From contig NC_081414.1 of the NCBI RefSeq assembly GCF_030272615.1, positions 761,511,148 through 761,575,147 on the forward strand: a stretch of 64,000 bases of DNA. The letters run 5' to 3'. A program made the position numbers and the translations under genes. The DNA is from Cryptomeria japonica (taxonomy: Eukaryota > Streptophyta > Pinopsida > Cupressales > Cupressaceae). The notes beneath the pieces were generated by a model. That model was not told where the DNA came from. It worked only from the letters and a program-made list of their open reading frames with translations, and ran no database searches. Within the stretch, counting starts at the first letter, position 1. Every line of letters starts with the position of its first letter. Below, piece by piece: positions 34,990-46,499 of this stretch.

Positions 34990-35308
34990 TCTTCTGCCTC
35001 CTTCATTCTCTACCTAATCATTCATATTTTCTCTTCCATCTCCTAAGCATCCTAGGATCAATCAAAATCCCATCTTCCACTCTATCCCAATTGATAGGTG
35101 TATGCCACTTTTATCATAAAGAGCTTCAAATGGTGCCATACCTAAAGATGCATGGTAGGATTTATTATATGCGATTTCTACCAATGTAAGGTACTCTTCC
35201 CACTTACACTTTTGATCCATATAATTCATTCTAAGGAGGTCTTCCACTACCTAATTTACTCTCTCTAATTGACATTTTGTCTCAAGTGATATGCACTATA
35301 TTAAAATT
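34990..35308 (-). pseudogene. Ty3/gypsy integrase relic, C-terminal part
   Basis: On the minus strand the fragment reads QLERVN, a stop, then VVEDLLRMNYMDQKCKWEEY and AYNKSYHASLGMAPFEALY, the hallmark of the gypsy integrase C-terminal half. Near 35110 a frameshift moves the continuing homology (TPINWDRVEDG) to another frame. It is the same integrase as at 36560-36960, cut in two by a solo LTR. Confidence 0.85.
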
Positions 35309-36555
35309 CTATTGGGAAGTTTACTGGAATAGTATGTTTTCATTGATGTCAACATATTCTTCTATGTAATCGACTGTTGCAATTGGTTTGAATGAGTTAG
35401 TTTAGTCTGTGTGTTATAGATGAGATGATGCAAATTAATGGGTTTTGAGATAGTTATCTCTAGTTGATTTAGCACAAGTTTCAGTGGTTTCCATGTTGAT
35501 TTGATTGAGTTATGAGGTCTGGTATTGAAGATGTTATTTAATTATTCGTGTTATTCAATATTTTGGTTTGTGCTCCATATTGATTCAGAATTGTAATATC
35601 TTTAGTTGCAGATGTTCTTCGTTATGATGATGTTCTTGAGCTCTAGTAGAGAGATGATGATGATTCTAGTAAGCTGAGTTGTTGCAATTGTTTTAGTGCA
35701 ATTTACGTTAGATTTGAATGTTTCTAGATCGTGTTCTATGCATATTGGTGGTCTGCATTGATTATTGTGCATGTTATTGAATATTTTCCTTATCCGGTGA
35801 TGTTCTTCATGTTGTGGATGATCGAGGCACAATTATTGGAGGTGTTTCATATTTTCAATGGTTGTTTAGGCCTAGAATATGTCTTAGCCGATATTGTTTT
35901 GGTCTGCATGTATTGTTGTAGTGTGTGAGATTATTATTTTATTATTTGTGTTGAGGGTTTAGGTGACCTTGAAATATAGGTTGATGAATTGTTTAAATAA
36001 ATGAAATAACCATTGTGAGGTATGATGCTATGTGTGAATATTGTATCAATCATTTAGTAGTAGGAAAGCTATGCAAATTTATGCGAATAAGTGTGTTGCA
36101 GAAGGTTTGATAGTGAGCTTAACCGGAAATGTACCCAGGCATATGGAGATGCTATTTTCACAATTCATGTAATCTAGATTGTTGTTCGAATGCTTTTGTA
36201 AGTCAGTGAGACTTCTTGTAAGGAACTGAGCCTTCCCTAAGGGTTGTAGCCCTTCTGGGTTTCTTGTTTGAGAAGTGAGCTTTAAGAAGTGTGTCTGAAT
36301 GCATGTGCATTCCCCATTGTAATATTTCACTTACTCCTAATAGGGTATTATCTCATTATGGGTAGGTTCCCATCATGTTTTTTCCCTTAACTAAGTTTTC
36401 CATGTCAAAAATATTGGTGTTATGTGTGTTATTGATGTGGTGTTGTTTCATGCTTTAAACTGTTAATTATCAAATTTGATTTGTTGTTTAAGTTGCAGTA
36501 TTTTTTTGGGAAAATTGTTTCACCCCTCCTCTCAGTTTTCTGCGTTGTTGCCAAC
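35309..36555 (+). mobile_element. Solo LTR inserted in the gypsy integrase relic
   Basis: 1247 bp between two copies of aaatt (35304-35308, 36556-36560). Removing it rejoins the integrase homology (ILGTRLNF on one side, QLERVN on the other). The block contains tttcattgatgtcaaca near its start and ttttttccctt...ttccatgtc and tttcacccctcctctcag near its end. It shares this architecture with the outer element around 31583-32917, so both probably belong to one broad LTR family. The ends read CTATTGGG...TTGCCAAC, not a perfect TG...CA. Confidence 0.65.
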
Positions 36556-36560
36556 AAATT

Positions 36561-36990
36561 TAACCTTGTTCCCAAAATTTCATTCAAGGTTGTCAAAAAC
36601 CTAAAAGTAATATGAGTGCAATGATCTAAATTTATTAGCTATGACACTCCATGTAGATAGAAGATATCCTAGAAAAAATTATTATCTAAGGTCAATGATC
36701 TATCCTTAATATTCCCTAGGATGAAGTGCACTACCTTTGTCAGCTTATTCACAACTACAAATATGACATCATGCTTATTCCTTGACATAGAAAAATTTTG
36801 AATGAAGTCCATGATAATTTTTTGTTATTTATACTTAGGTATGTCATGAGAGTGCAAAAGCCCTACCAAATGCATATGCTTAACCTTGACTTTCTATAAC
36901 TCCAAGCAGTGAGGCACAAATTCAATCACATCTCTCTTAAGTCTTGGCTAAAAATATAAAGATCTCAATCGTAATACTATCTTATTTACT
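36561..36990 (-). pseudogene. Ty3/gypsy integrase relic, zinc-binding and core part
   Basis: Minus-strand reading gives PRLKRDVIEFVPHCLEL (zinc-binding region), then IIMDFIQNFSM, VVVNKLTKVVHF, YLHGV and TTLNEILGTRLN, in the order of a gypsy integrase core. Several stops and lost Cys/Asp residues show decay. Confidence 0.85.
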
Positions 36991-37229
36991 CTTGGGTACC
37001 GTGTGTTATAGATTTAATTTAGATCAAATTCCTCATTTTCTCTGAGTCTAGAATGTACATCTTCCAGGTTATTACCTCAATATTCAATATGACCTAAATA
37101 AATAAGGATCAAATAAATAGTCCAATGGATTTTTATCTAAAGCTTGCTTCACTCTAGAATAATTCTCATCCCCTTGTACATTTTGAATAACTTTTCTTAA
37201 ATTAGATTTGGTAGTGAATATAGATGCTA

Positions 37230-37640
37230 GATAACTTGTCCTATTAGAGAAACTGCTACTCCATTTTTTATGCCCTTGATGTACTCAATCCCAAAGCCAT
37301 ATTACCAAGAATCTCTATCCATATCCTTTGGCAAGGATTGAGATTGGGTTGAATAAATATACTCTTGAGTCCGAGGTGATCGCTCTCTAACTCAAAATAT
37401 TTACCCGAAAGGTAAGGTCTCCACATATAAGTACATAAATTATGATTACTAACTCCAAGTCCTATGGCACAACATTTTAATTCATATTGCTTCGATTTCC
37501 TAGACTCATACATTCATACATATAATCTGATGACTCTTATTCTATTGGTTGTTATTATAGAATTATTATTCCTAGATTTGGTATTGCAAACATTGTGGTA
37601 GTTAGCTACTCATTGGAGATTTTGTTCTTGCTTGGTCACC
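37230..37640 (-). pseudogene. Ty3/gypsy RNase H relic
   Basis: The frame 37268-37513 reads YESRKSKQYELK, MWRPYLSGKYFELESDH and IFIQPNLNPCQRIWIEIL, the C-terminal RNase H of gypsy pol (SDHxGLK...QPNLNxRQxRW). Just upstream (37640-37520, minus) a different segment starts MDEVLKVTKQEQNLQ and looks like a gag start. If so, the copy has lost most of gag, protease and reverse transcriptase by internal deletion. Confidence 0.8.
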
Positions 37641-37699
37641 TTCAAAACCTCATCCATATTCAATGAATTATGGATGTCCACCTTTGATCCAATCCAAGG

Positions 37700-39535
37700 T
37701 CACAATCCCAAAATGAAATTTCAGAGCCTAATTTTGAATTTGAATTGAAACAACCAAATTTAAAGAGGGAAATTTGAAATTTAAACAACTCACAAGCTCA
37801 ATTTTAAATTTTTTTAAAATTAATGTTTTTGAAATTAACCACTTAATTTTAAAATCTAATTTGAAATTTGACTTGTAGATGAAAATTTGAATTTTAAAAT
37901 TGAAAGAGTACTCAGATCTAAAATAATTAACCCAAATTAAACAATTTACAAGCTCAATTTTGAAATAAAAAATTAGGGTTTTAATGAAATTAACCTCTAA
38001 ATTTTTAAAATTTGCAAGGAAATCAAACTTGTAAATGAAAACTTAAATTCTAAATTGCATACACTCAAATTTGAAAAAAAAATCAAAATTAATGATGTAA
38101 AGAGTCGGGTTCACTAAAATGTAAAAGGGAAAATTTGATTTAGTAATTTGCAACATAGAAGGAGAAATCATGAAATCAATTTTCCTTTTGGGGGAGGAAT
38201 TCCCTTTACATTCAAAAGAGGGGAGGGATCCACTAGATTTAGTCACAAATCATATAAGGACTAAATACTAAGTGGAGTGATTGATTACGATGTGTTTTTC
38301 CCTCTTTTGTAAGTTGAAATGCTGATTTGAGGTAATGTGCTGAAATTGAAGACAAAACTCAAAAGATAATGAGTTATAGGTTTGGGATTTCATCATGCAC
38401 TTGGATCTGAGTAATATGAGCTGATTCAGATTGGCAATACGAAAAATGCCTCCAAAAAGAAGGGACCATGGCACTACGTCTTGGTCCTCCAAATTTTTAA
38501 TCCATCGTAAAGGATTTTTTCATCTCTGCAAATAAAGATTAATTCCAAAAGAACAACCATGCACTTGTTTCTCACACATAGAAAGAAGGGGAAATTTTTT
38601 GGGAATAGGGGTTTTCCCAACTCAAACCTCGGTTGAGGAATCAACCTTGAATGAAATATTTCCAATGCTTGAAATAAAATGATGGAAAGCTATACCTTCA
38701 AATCTATAATGAATGAAATGACATGAACATGACAAAATGCTAACACACACACATGCTTGCAAATGAATGATGTAAAGTTGCTCCACAATGGATAGATAAA
38801 GAATATGCAACCTTGAGGACGTACATAATTGCTTGATGATGAATGCTTCAATGCTTGAATGCTTAATTGTAGTTCTCCTTGCCTTATCACCTTATGCTCC
38901 TTATGTATGTTATGCCAAATGAGAGGGGAATACCTCCTTATATACTTGCCTGTCATTAAACTTATTAATTTTTTGACATAGGCTGACATGAAGAGGCAAT
39001 TCCCATTTAAGTTTGATAAAGGGCCTAGGGTTTGAATTGGGTCCCAATTAGGGAGGACTAGGGTAAGGGGTCCTAGCAAGGCACACAGGGAAAATATAAA
39101 GTTTATTGCATGGTGAAGGTATAAATGGGTCCAGATCAAGCATGAGAATGAGAAAACTAAAGCGAGGGTCCCAAATGCGGGCAAAATTTCAAAGGGTGGA
39201 ATTTTAGAACACTACAGGTTACAACCAAGAAATGAATAAACTCAACATGCTGAAACAATCCTCTCAATGCTCTTTTAGAACTTTCTGAATGTCCCTTGGT
39301 CTTCCATTTCCTCTTTCCTTTTCATTTTTTTTTCTTTTATTTCACTTTTGAATTAAACATGACTTATTTGATTTCCCACTTTATTAGGTCACTTAAGTAA
39401 TTATACAATATTATCCTTATGATGGACTTTTAAAAAGGAATAATATTAAATAATTACATTAATGGCTTATTAAATAATCAAACATGCTTTAAGTTATTTA
39501 ATTAAATATCTTAAGCCAAAAGGGGACATTGCAAG
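37700..39535 (-). repeat. Probable gypsy LTR
   Basis: On the minus strand the block begins TGTCCCCTTTTGGC directly after a purine-rich gggcaggaggacttgcaa. It is AT-rich with ttatttaattaaat runs, then has a TATA-like AGTATATAAGGAGG near 38940 and a long R-U5. The order resembles the solo LTR at 20382-21819. The inner end near 37700 is not fixed. It may be the 3' LTR of the debris at 39.5-42 kb, the 5' LTR of the gypsy relic, or both. Confidence 0.5.
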
Positions 39536-39539
39536 TCCT

Positions 39540-40620
39540 CCTGCCCAAAATTTTCTTGTCTTCAAGCAATTAATACAAGGATCCCATACCAATCTTTGAG
39601 GTTGCCATGGTCTTATGCTAAAGTCATTGCCTTGTATTGTCATCTCTTGATTCCTTTAGAAAATCATCGGAATGACCGTTTGAAAGAATTCAACAGAAAC
39701 ATTCACAACCACTGTTGAATTCTCTATGAGTTTAGAATTCGAAGTCAATCTTAAGGAAAAGCCACCATGCTGACATTATGCTACTCTGTTTATAACAAAA
39801 TGACTTGTATCATCAATTTGTATCCTCAACTTCTAGGACTCCAAAAAGTATCTGTCATCATAACCCAAGCTGGAATATTTGAATTCAATACTAGGGAACA
39901 AATATTGCACCGACATCTCAATGGAGTCTATGCCATCAACAAAATTGGAATCAACCAATGTATGAATGTTATTTGGTATAGTTCTCACCACCATTTGTAT
40001 TAAAACTTTTGTGAACTCACCATTAATTTTCCCACAATCAAACCAACCCAAATTTGATTGCTGATCAAATGGAAATCTACTCATTTGCAATTCATATATT
40101 ATAATTCTGTGAATAACTATGAGAACAACAACATTACTACTATAAAGCTCATCACTGCCATCCCATTTTAACACTATATTGTTGTGCTCAACTTCATCAT
40201 CATCACTAAAATTGGATGGAGTTCTCCATCATCTAATTCAAAAAGTGGAGTGTCATGAATCATATTATCATCAAATTCAAACAAAGAATTATTAATAATT
40301 TCAAACCATTGTTCTTATTGATCCAAATTTCTAATTTATGACTTTGGGCAATGTTTTTCTGAACAAAAAGTTTCACACATGTTGTCAAGCTCTTCAGTTA
40401 TCTCCTAGATCTCCTCCACCACTCCCTTATTCTTTTGCTCCCAAAATTGTTAAGTAGCAATAAACTGATTTTTTGTTTCTTGTAGGGTCCTTTGACAAAT
40501 ATTCAACTTCTTCTGAGTTATCTTGTATAAATATATGGCCTCTTCTACAACCTTGGTAGCCATATCTCTATCATTAATTACATGCAAGAAACTCTCCTTG
40601 ATTTCTTCCATATTGTTGTT
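39540..40620 (-). pseudogene. Decayed coding debris ahead of the LTR
   Basis: Minus-strand frames (e.g. 39833-40174, containing IPNNIHTLVDSNFVDGIDS) with many stops run up to a purine tract at about 39545. The position suggests the 3' part of a retroelement interior. I recognise no pol domain. Confidence 0.35.
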
Positions 40621-40626
40621 TATTGA

Positions 40627-41265
40627 TCATAAATCGGCAAGGGAAAAGTTAACCTTATTTTGATCTTTTGGTATGTTATGAATTAAATTTTCCACATATC
40701 TATGTGTACCATCCATTGTCGATAAAATTTGAACATCTTTTTCAGCTGATACTAAAAGATGTCTTTCCCAATCTTGATCACCCATGTATGATGAACTTCT
40801 ATCATGATGCATGAGGAAATCATAATTCTTCTCAACCGTAGAGCTGTCCCTAATTGGATGTACCTCATCTTTTATCTTTGCAACAAAAAGATGAGAATCT
40901 GAAACATTAGGGATGTTAGCACTTTTCCCTAAATCAGATGCAAGCAATGGAAAAATGAATTTGCACTCTATAGAATCAACACATCCAATATCAATCTTAC
41001 TACATGAATCATGAGGGAAATAAATTTTATTTTGCATAGCTAAGGACTTGTTTTGGAAATCAAACCAGAAATCTCCCATGTCATTGAAATGAGAGAATGA
41101 ATCATCAACATCTTCATTTCTAACCTTAGGTAGTACATTCACTATTTCTAGATTTGTGTCAATTTCTAGGGCAATCAAAGCTGCTAGTTTGACCACTTTA
41201 TTGCTTTCATTTACAGTTCGTATCGATGCATGAACATCAAAAATAATATTTTGATAAATTGACAC
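40627..41265 (-). CDS. Unrecognised 212-aa reading frame in retroelement debris
   Basis: An open minus-strand frame encoding an acidic, hydrophilic protein (SIYQNIIFDVHASIRTVNES at the start, DQDWERHLLVSAEKDVQIL later) with no signal peptide, membrane segment or motif I know. It lies between the PDS5-like fragment and the presumed purine tract and LTR, all on the same strand, so it may belong to one retroelement. Codons upstream in the same frame are also open for a short distance, so the true start is uncertain. Confidence 0.35.
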   Translation of the reverse strand: MSIYQNIIFDVHASIRTVNESNKVVKLAALIALEIDTNLEIVNVLPKVRNEDVDDSFSHFNDMGDFWFDFQNKSLAMQNKIYFPHDSCSKIDIGCVDSIECKFIFPLLASDLGKSANIPNVSDSHLFVAKIKDEVHPIRDSSTVEKNYDFLMHHDRSSSYMGDQDWERHLLVSAEKDVQILSTMDGTHRYVENLIHNIPKDQNKVNFSLADL

Positions 41266-41429
41266 ACTTTCATCTTTAGGAACAATATTCTCTTTTATCT
41301 CTGAGTTGAATCTCTCATCTTTTACTTTATAAACACACCTTGGACTAGTTCACTTGCAGTGGAAGAGACAAACCACTCATATTTAAGAACAACCATTAAC
41401 ACATATAATAGGAGCTAAGATATAACATA

Positions 41430-41967
41430 ACCAGATCATTTATACACAAGACCATAATGGTCTTCATAGCTGCAATAATTTCTTTGTCATGTCTTCCATT
41501 GGTTGTGACCAAGAAATCATGAAACATATCATAGATTAGAACATGCATTTCCAAATCTATTAAAAGATTTCTAACTCTGATTCTTGCAAAATTTTTTAGT
41601 ACAACAATTAATAGGGAACATTTATGATATCATCCAGATCTTAAAAACTATCCACAGTTAAGTGCAATACCTTGTTCATTGTCGTATCATCATACAAAAT
41701 TTGAAGTGCTATAATCCTCATGATTTCACTCAAACAAGTTACAACCATTATTCTTATATCATTATCTGAATGGCTCAACCATTCAGGATGACTTAAAAAA
41801 GTCACTATTAGAACTAGAGCCTTTTCCAACTGATTTGAAGGTGACTGTTCCACTAAGCCTAAATATCCTTCCAATTTATTCAGAGTAATGAAAATGTCTT
41901 TTGATTTAGTTTGTGTACTAAGTTTGATACAAACATGTCTTAAATCCTTTGCTAACATTGAAGCCAT
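41430..41967 (-). pseudogene. PDS5-like (cohesin cofactor) N-terminal fragment
   Basis: From ATG 41967 the minus strand encodes 108 residues that follow the plant PDS5 N-terminus: LEGYLGLVEQSPSNQLEKAL, WLSHSDNDIRIMVVTCLSEI and YDDTTMNKVLHLTVDSF. After a stop the homology continues across a frame change with ILARIRVRNLLIDLEMHVL and AAMKTIMVLCIND, matching the next PDS5 HEAT-repeat segment. PDS5 binds cohesin and regulates sister-chromatid cohesion in the nucleus. Here only about 170 residues remain and the frame is broken. A PBS-like TATCAGAGCC lies 35-45 bp upstream, which suggests a host fragment carried inside an LTR element. A simple processed pseudogene is the alternative. Confidence 0.65.
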
Positions 41968-42005
41968 ACTTTAGTTTGAAAATCAAAACTCTTAACTTTG
42001 ACAAA

Positions 42006-42021
42006 ACTATGGCTCTGATAT
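42006..42021 (-). other. Degenerate primer-binding site
   Basis: Minus strand CAATATCAGAGCCATAG resembles TGGTATCAGAGC with GG-to-AA changes at its start. The preceding sequence ends in ctcaca, as an LTR would. It lies just upstream of the PDS5-like frame. Confidence 0.45.
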
Positions 42022-42024
42022 TGT

Positions 42025-42756
42025 GAGATTTTTGAAATTCTAAATTTTTTTAGTGACCATCAGGTTGGAAGATACTTTTTTAGTATTACCCAATCTAATT
42101 CATTTTCCAAATCACTGAGTGTTCTGATTTAACCTAATTTTAACTGTAAGATCCCAAATAGATATTGGCCTATTTTCCACTCTATCCTCCTTAGAAATTT
42201 GGTCAAATAGTCGTCATGTAGTCACTGGTGAAGACAACTAATTTTCTGGACCTTAAGAACTTAATTACGCTTGTGCATATTCCAAACTTACAATGGTTGA
42301 CAAAGAAATATCTCCCAAAATATGGTGGAAAGGTAGCATTCCCTTAAAGAAAATCAAATTTGAACATATATGCCATATAAAAAATTTCATACAAACACAA
42401 CAGAGATATCAAATAGGAGGTTTGCTATAATTTTCAAGATAGAGCAGATTACAGACAAATAGTCTCTAACCTTTTTTGTAGAAATTACAAGCTTTGAAAT
42501 GTCATTGCAAATTATTAGAATAATAGTGTTCAACATCAATCACACCTTGAAGCTTCAAAAAGTAGTCTTTCAGCAGTCCACACCATCATTTTGAAGTCAT
42601 TCCACCATTCAAACTTCTCTCAGCACTCACGTCATAGAAAAGACAGATCTTTGGATATTGTAGCACACTTAGAAATTCATTTAGAATGTGATGGAGTGAA
42701 TGATGGTTTGACAAAGTCTTCCACAGAGATGGCAATTCTCACAAAACTTGTAGCAA
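42025..42756 (-). other. LTR-like DNA upstream of the degenerate PBS
   Basis: No gene recognised. By position it would be the 3' portion (U5 side) of a minus-strand LTR, later interrupted by the mini LTR element at 42762. No second copy was identified in the window. Confidence 0.35.
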
Positions 42757-42761
42757 TAATG

Positions 42762-43048
42762 TGTTGGGTATATGAAGCCCAACAGTCACATGGCTGCTTG
42801 TCTTCCCCAGAAGACTCTTCATTTCATATTTGATATGTTTACATAAATAGCTGTGTGTAGCCCATATATAATGTATTGTGTAATTGGATATTAGTTAATA
42901 AAAATCCTCCTTGCATTTTTGGTGGACGTAGCCACTTAGTGGTGAACCACGTTAATCTTGTGTCTTGAGTTCTTTATTGTGTCTATTATTCTTTCTATTG
43001 TTTTAAGTTCATTATTATGTGTTTTCTCTACTCGTTTTTAAACTAACA
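42762..43048 (+). repeat. 5' LTR of the mini element
   Basis: 287 bp, TG...CA, with a TATA-like cccatatataatg near 42860. It is followed after two bases by the PBS. Confidence 0.93.
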
Positions 43049-43082
43049 ATTGGTATCAGAGCCACGATTGGCTTGAGAAGAG

Positions 43083-44018
43083 ATGGGATCCAATTGGATA
43101 GTTGATCCTGGAGTTGGGTGCTTTTATGTTATCAATAAAAAGGCTGAAGTTTCAGATGATGAGGCTGAATTAGTCATCGAAAAATTTCTCGGCAGTCTAG
43201 ACTCGGTAAAGAGTGATGTCCAAGTGGAGGTTGAAACCAAATGTCATTGGTGGGATGGCTGGAAAAAGGAGGAGACTTTGGTTGAAGAAGAAGAGGGTTT
43301 TTTGTATTCGCTGTTTGAAGAAGAGACTGGTTTGTTTTCCTTCCAAGATGAGGAGGATGCCTCCCGGGCTGAGGAGGATATAGTCTCGAATCTAGCGAAT
43401 GAGGATGACCCTGAAGAATTACAAAAGAGTGATGATTTATTGCTCCAGATTGTAGAAGTAGAGGCAGAGTGGAATGCATTGATTGCAGGTGCTGCACAAG
43501 TTTCTGCACAAAATACAGAAAAATCATTTGATATGGAGCCTGTTGGTGCAAGGTCTGTAGCTCGAAGTTCAAAATCAGATCTAGCAACCCAATTGCATAA
43601 GAATATTGCATTCAGTGTTGGTCAAATGAAGAGAGAACATGGGTTCCAATCTGGCTAGTTTGATGGCAGTAGTAATGATTCATTTGATTTATTTATGTTG
43701 GATGTTGTGGGGCCGAATGAGAGTCGGTGTGTTCTAGATGTGGTCAATGAGGCAACCGTGAGAATTGGGAGTGATGTTTGTAGGCTATTCACACTTGTAC
43801 GAGAGTTTTATATTTGGGTATTAAAATCTGATAATGGTGATCTTCTAGATATTCTATTATGGGGGAGCACAAGAGAAAAAGACTTTGATGGAGGAGTGTA
43901 TTATGAATCTGCAGATAGTAGTGTTCCTGATTATGGATTACCGGATGAAGTAGTTAGAAAATATGTTTTTAACTCTGATCTAACTTGGAGAAGATTAATT
44001 TGCACTGTTCATGAATAG
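43083..44018 (+). pseudogene. Acidic ORF of the mini LTR element (311 codons, one internal TAG)
   Basis: The frame starts at ATG 43083, 20 bp past the PBS, is stopped by TAG at 43656-43658, and continues in frame to TAA-less coding up to TAG at 44016. The product is strongly acidic (runs such as TLVEEEEGFLYSLFEEETG), with a CHWWDGWKKEE motif near residue 55 and a hydrophilic C-terminal half (RKYVFNSDLTWRRLICTVHE). I recognise no gag, zinc knuckle, protease or polymerase motif. The internal stop follows GGC and could be a former CAG. It may be a captured host sequence, a very diverged gag, or a family-specific protein. Function unknown. Confidence 0.6.
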
Positions 44019-44125
44019 AGTTTGGTGATATTAAAATCTTCTCAAGAGCTGGTTGTAGTATGAGCCTTGGAATGGAGATGCAGGGAATGTTACAGGCTGT
44101 ACCGGATGGACTTCATGGGGGAGAT

Positions 44126-44412
44126 TGTTGGGTATATGAAGCCCAACAGTCACATGGCTGTTTGTCTTCCCTAGAAGACTCTTAATTTCATATTTGATAT
44201 GTTTATATAAATGGCTATGTGCAGCCCATATATAATGTACTGTGTAATTGGATATTAGTTAATAAAAATCCTCCCTGCATTTCTGGTGGATGTAGCCACT
44301 TAGTGGTGAACCACGTTAATCTTGTGTCTTGAGTTCTTTGTTGTGTGTATTATTCTTTCTGCTATTTTCTGCTCATTATTATGTGTTTTCTCTGCTCATT
44401 TTTAAACTAACA
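44126..44412 (+). repeat. 3' LTR of the mini element
   Basis: 287 bp, same ends as the 5' copy, preceded by a purine tract and followed by taatg. Confidence 0.93.
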
Positions 44413-44417
44413 TAATG

Positions 44418-46490
44418 AAGGTTCCAATTGTCTAAAAACAAGATAATCACTTAATGCCAATGCTCATGATTTAGTGTCCATCTGGAACTCATCTGGAGAG
44501 GAAAGTCCACTGAATCCTATCTCTAAAGTTCACACGACAAAAAAAAAAAAAACTCTTGCGTCTGAGAAGCATTCACACCATGAAATGGAGAACCCGTTCC
44601 AGTTGAAATGTATGCTAAGACTCCCATAAATTGTATTTTCTCAGCGCGAAAAGCTTATTGCCAAAACTTTGGCAGACAATAGTTTGGTATAAAACATATA
44701 CTATTCTTTCATGTACAACAACCTGATAATAAGGAAAGTTGGTTATTCAATTTCCATTACCAATCAAATCTATTCTGAAATATTGAGAGCCATCCTGTTA
44801 TTCTTGTCCCTAAATATTTATTTCAGTGATGTCCACAATAAAAATCAAATGTGCCAAAATTAAGAAAATCTTTCGATCCCAAAATTCCCAACTTGTAATC
44901 TCTCGGTTCAAAGAAGGAATTTGACTAGCTGAACAATGTGTCTCAAACCTTCTTCCTAGTTCTTACAATCTTGGTGCCTATAGTAACTATTCCCAACTTC
45001 TCCTCAATTAATAATGTTTTGTTTTCCAATCAATGAGAGTCTAGCTCTTGAACAAATCCGATGATCCTATGGCACACCAAAATCAAGCACCACGATAGAT
45101 AATACTGAGTGGCTCTTGGTTGAATTTATGACTAGCTGATGAAAGAAATGGTCATCATACATATATAGGAGAATCCAAACCATCTATTATTCTCCTTCCT
45201 GCACATAATAGAGGAGATGTAAAATTTGCATATTTATTGGAAAAAAATCCATGGTCCTCCCAAATTCATGTTTGCACCTCAAAGACTTCACGTCCTTAAA
45301 AAGAGACCCATGTCAATCCCTCCATCAGAAATCCCATGCCATGTTTAACACTTCTTTAGGGAATGAAAACCACCACATTCTCTTATAAACTGCTCCATAT
45401 ACAAGTTGGTCACGACTGGGCAAAAGAATAACTTCAAACTTTTACAAAATTCAATGAGTTTCAATCACTAAAACTTGAAGATGCCTAGTAGCTAATTCAT
45501 GGTTAGCGGTAATTATACTTCTTGAGGCTTATCAACGTCGAAGTGAAAAAATCTTGAGCATAGAACATGAATCACCACTATAAAGTATATGAACCTCAAC
45601 AGACAGATAAGATAGCCAATAATGCCATAATGGAATTGTTCAACAATGAATGATGTTCACGTTCAACAATTGAGGCTCATGTTCACCATATTATGTAGAA
45701 AGAATGAGAATGAAGACCACTTCATTTTTTGTGAATTGAAACTTCCATAAGAGATGATATATTTCTTCAACTTCTTGTCTGAGAAAAGACTCACACCTGA
45801 TAAATTTAGGGGCTACAATACAATAAATAGGGGTCCAACCTTTCTTTTTCCGAAAGCTGTGCCAAACAATGGAAGAAAACAACACCATAAAAGATATGAA
45901 ATTCTCCGCTTAATGCTAGTACTCAGGTTTATTAAATCTTCAAAATCCCGACTCTAATCATTCAACATAGAAAATCAACTTATATAAATATTGGGTGGCC
46001 AACAAAATAGATATTTAAACACTTTTCCAGGGATTCTTTTAATCTCCTTGTACAAAGGAAAACATAGAATATTTATTTTTCTCATAAACCAATATGAGTT
46101 CTGAATATCAATATTCAATATGCAACATTAAGAGTGAAGCTTATATATCCAGTAACTCAGTCTACACATATCTATCATTCATGAAACCTCATTGGCTGGT
46201 AGGAAAACTAGCTCCGGTACCACTGAAATATCTCCTATGGATATTTGCTCCAGATTTAACCAAATGGTCCATAGGAATTTAAACAAATGATTTACATGAA
46301 TATTGATTTCTATTCATTCAACTGTTTTTATATTGAAAATCATGTAATATCAAACTGAAATAAAGATTTGAAATTAAATATGAATAATATCATCAAAATA
46401 GACAAATTATTACAAACTTCAGCATTATAACAACATAAATATCTTCATTTCAACAGTAGTTTGATAATTATGTCTCTGGTTAAACAATAA
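44418..46490. other. Unassigned, probably retroelement-derived DNA
   Basis: No coding motif recognised. A minus-strand TATA-like CCTATATATGTATG lies near 45165. The sequence on the left continues the DNA broken by the mini element at 42761. No LTR pair was found. Confidence 0.4.
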
Positions 46491-46499
46491 TTTCTAAGT

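Larger units (their letters stand above)
42762..44412 (+). mobile_element. Mini LTR retrotransposon (1651 bp) with an unrecognised acidic ORF
   Basis: Two 287-bp LTRs (42762-43048, 44126-44412) begin TGTTGGGTATATGAAGCCCA and end AAACTAACA. Both sides carry the duplication taatg (42757-42761, 44413-44417). The PBS TGGTATCAGAGCC starts at 43051. A purine tract (catgggggagat) ends at 44125. By eye the LTRs differ at about 21 positions (~7%), so it is much older than the 5.2-kb element. The interior has one long frame but no gag, protease or pol signature. It is TRIM-sized but coding. Confidence 0.93.

Noticed and set aside
42591-42833. 80-codon frame running into the mini LTR element
   Set aside because: It crosses the insertion boundary of the LTR element at 42762, so it cannot be an old gene; no domain.
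46094-46282. 62-codon frame upstream of the LINE
   Set aside because: Short, no motif and no supporting signals.
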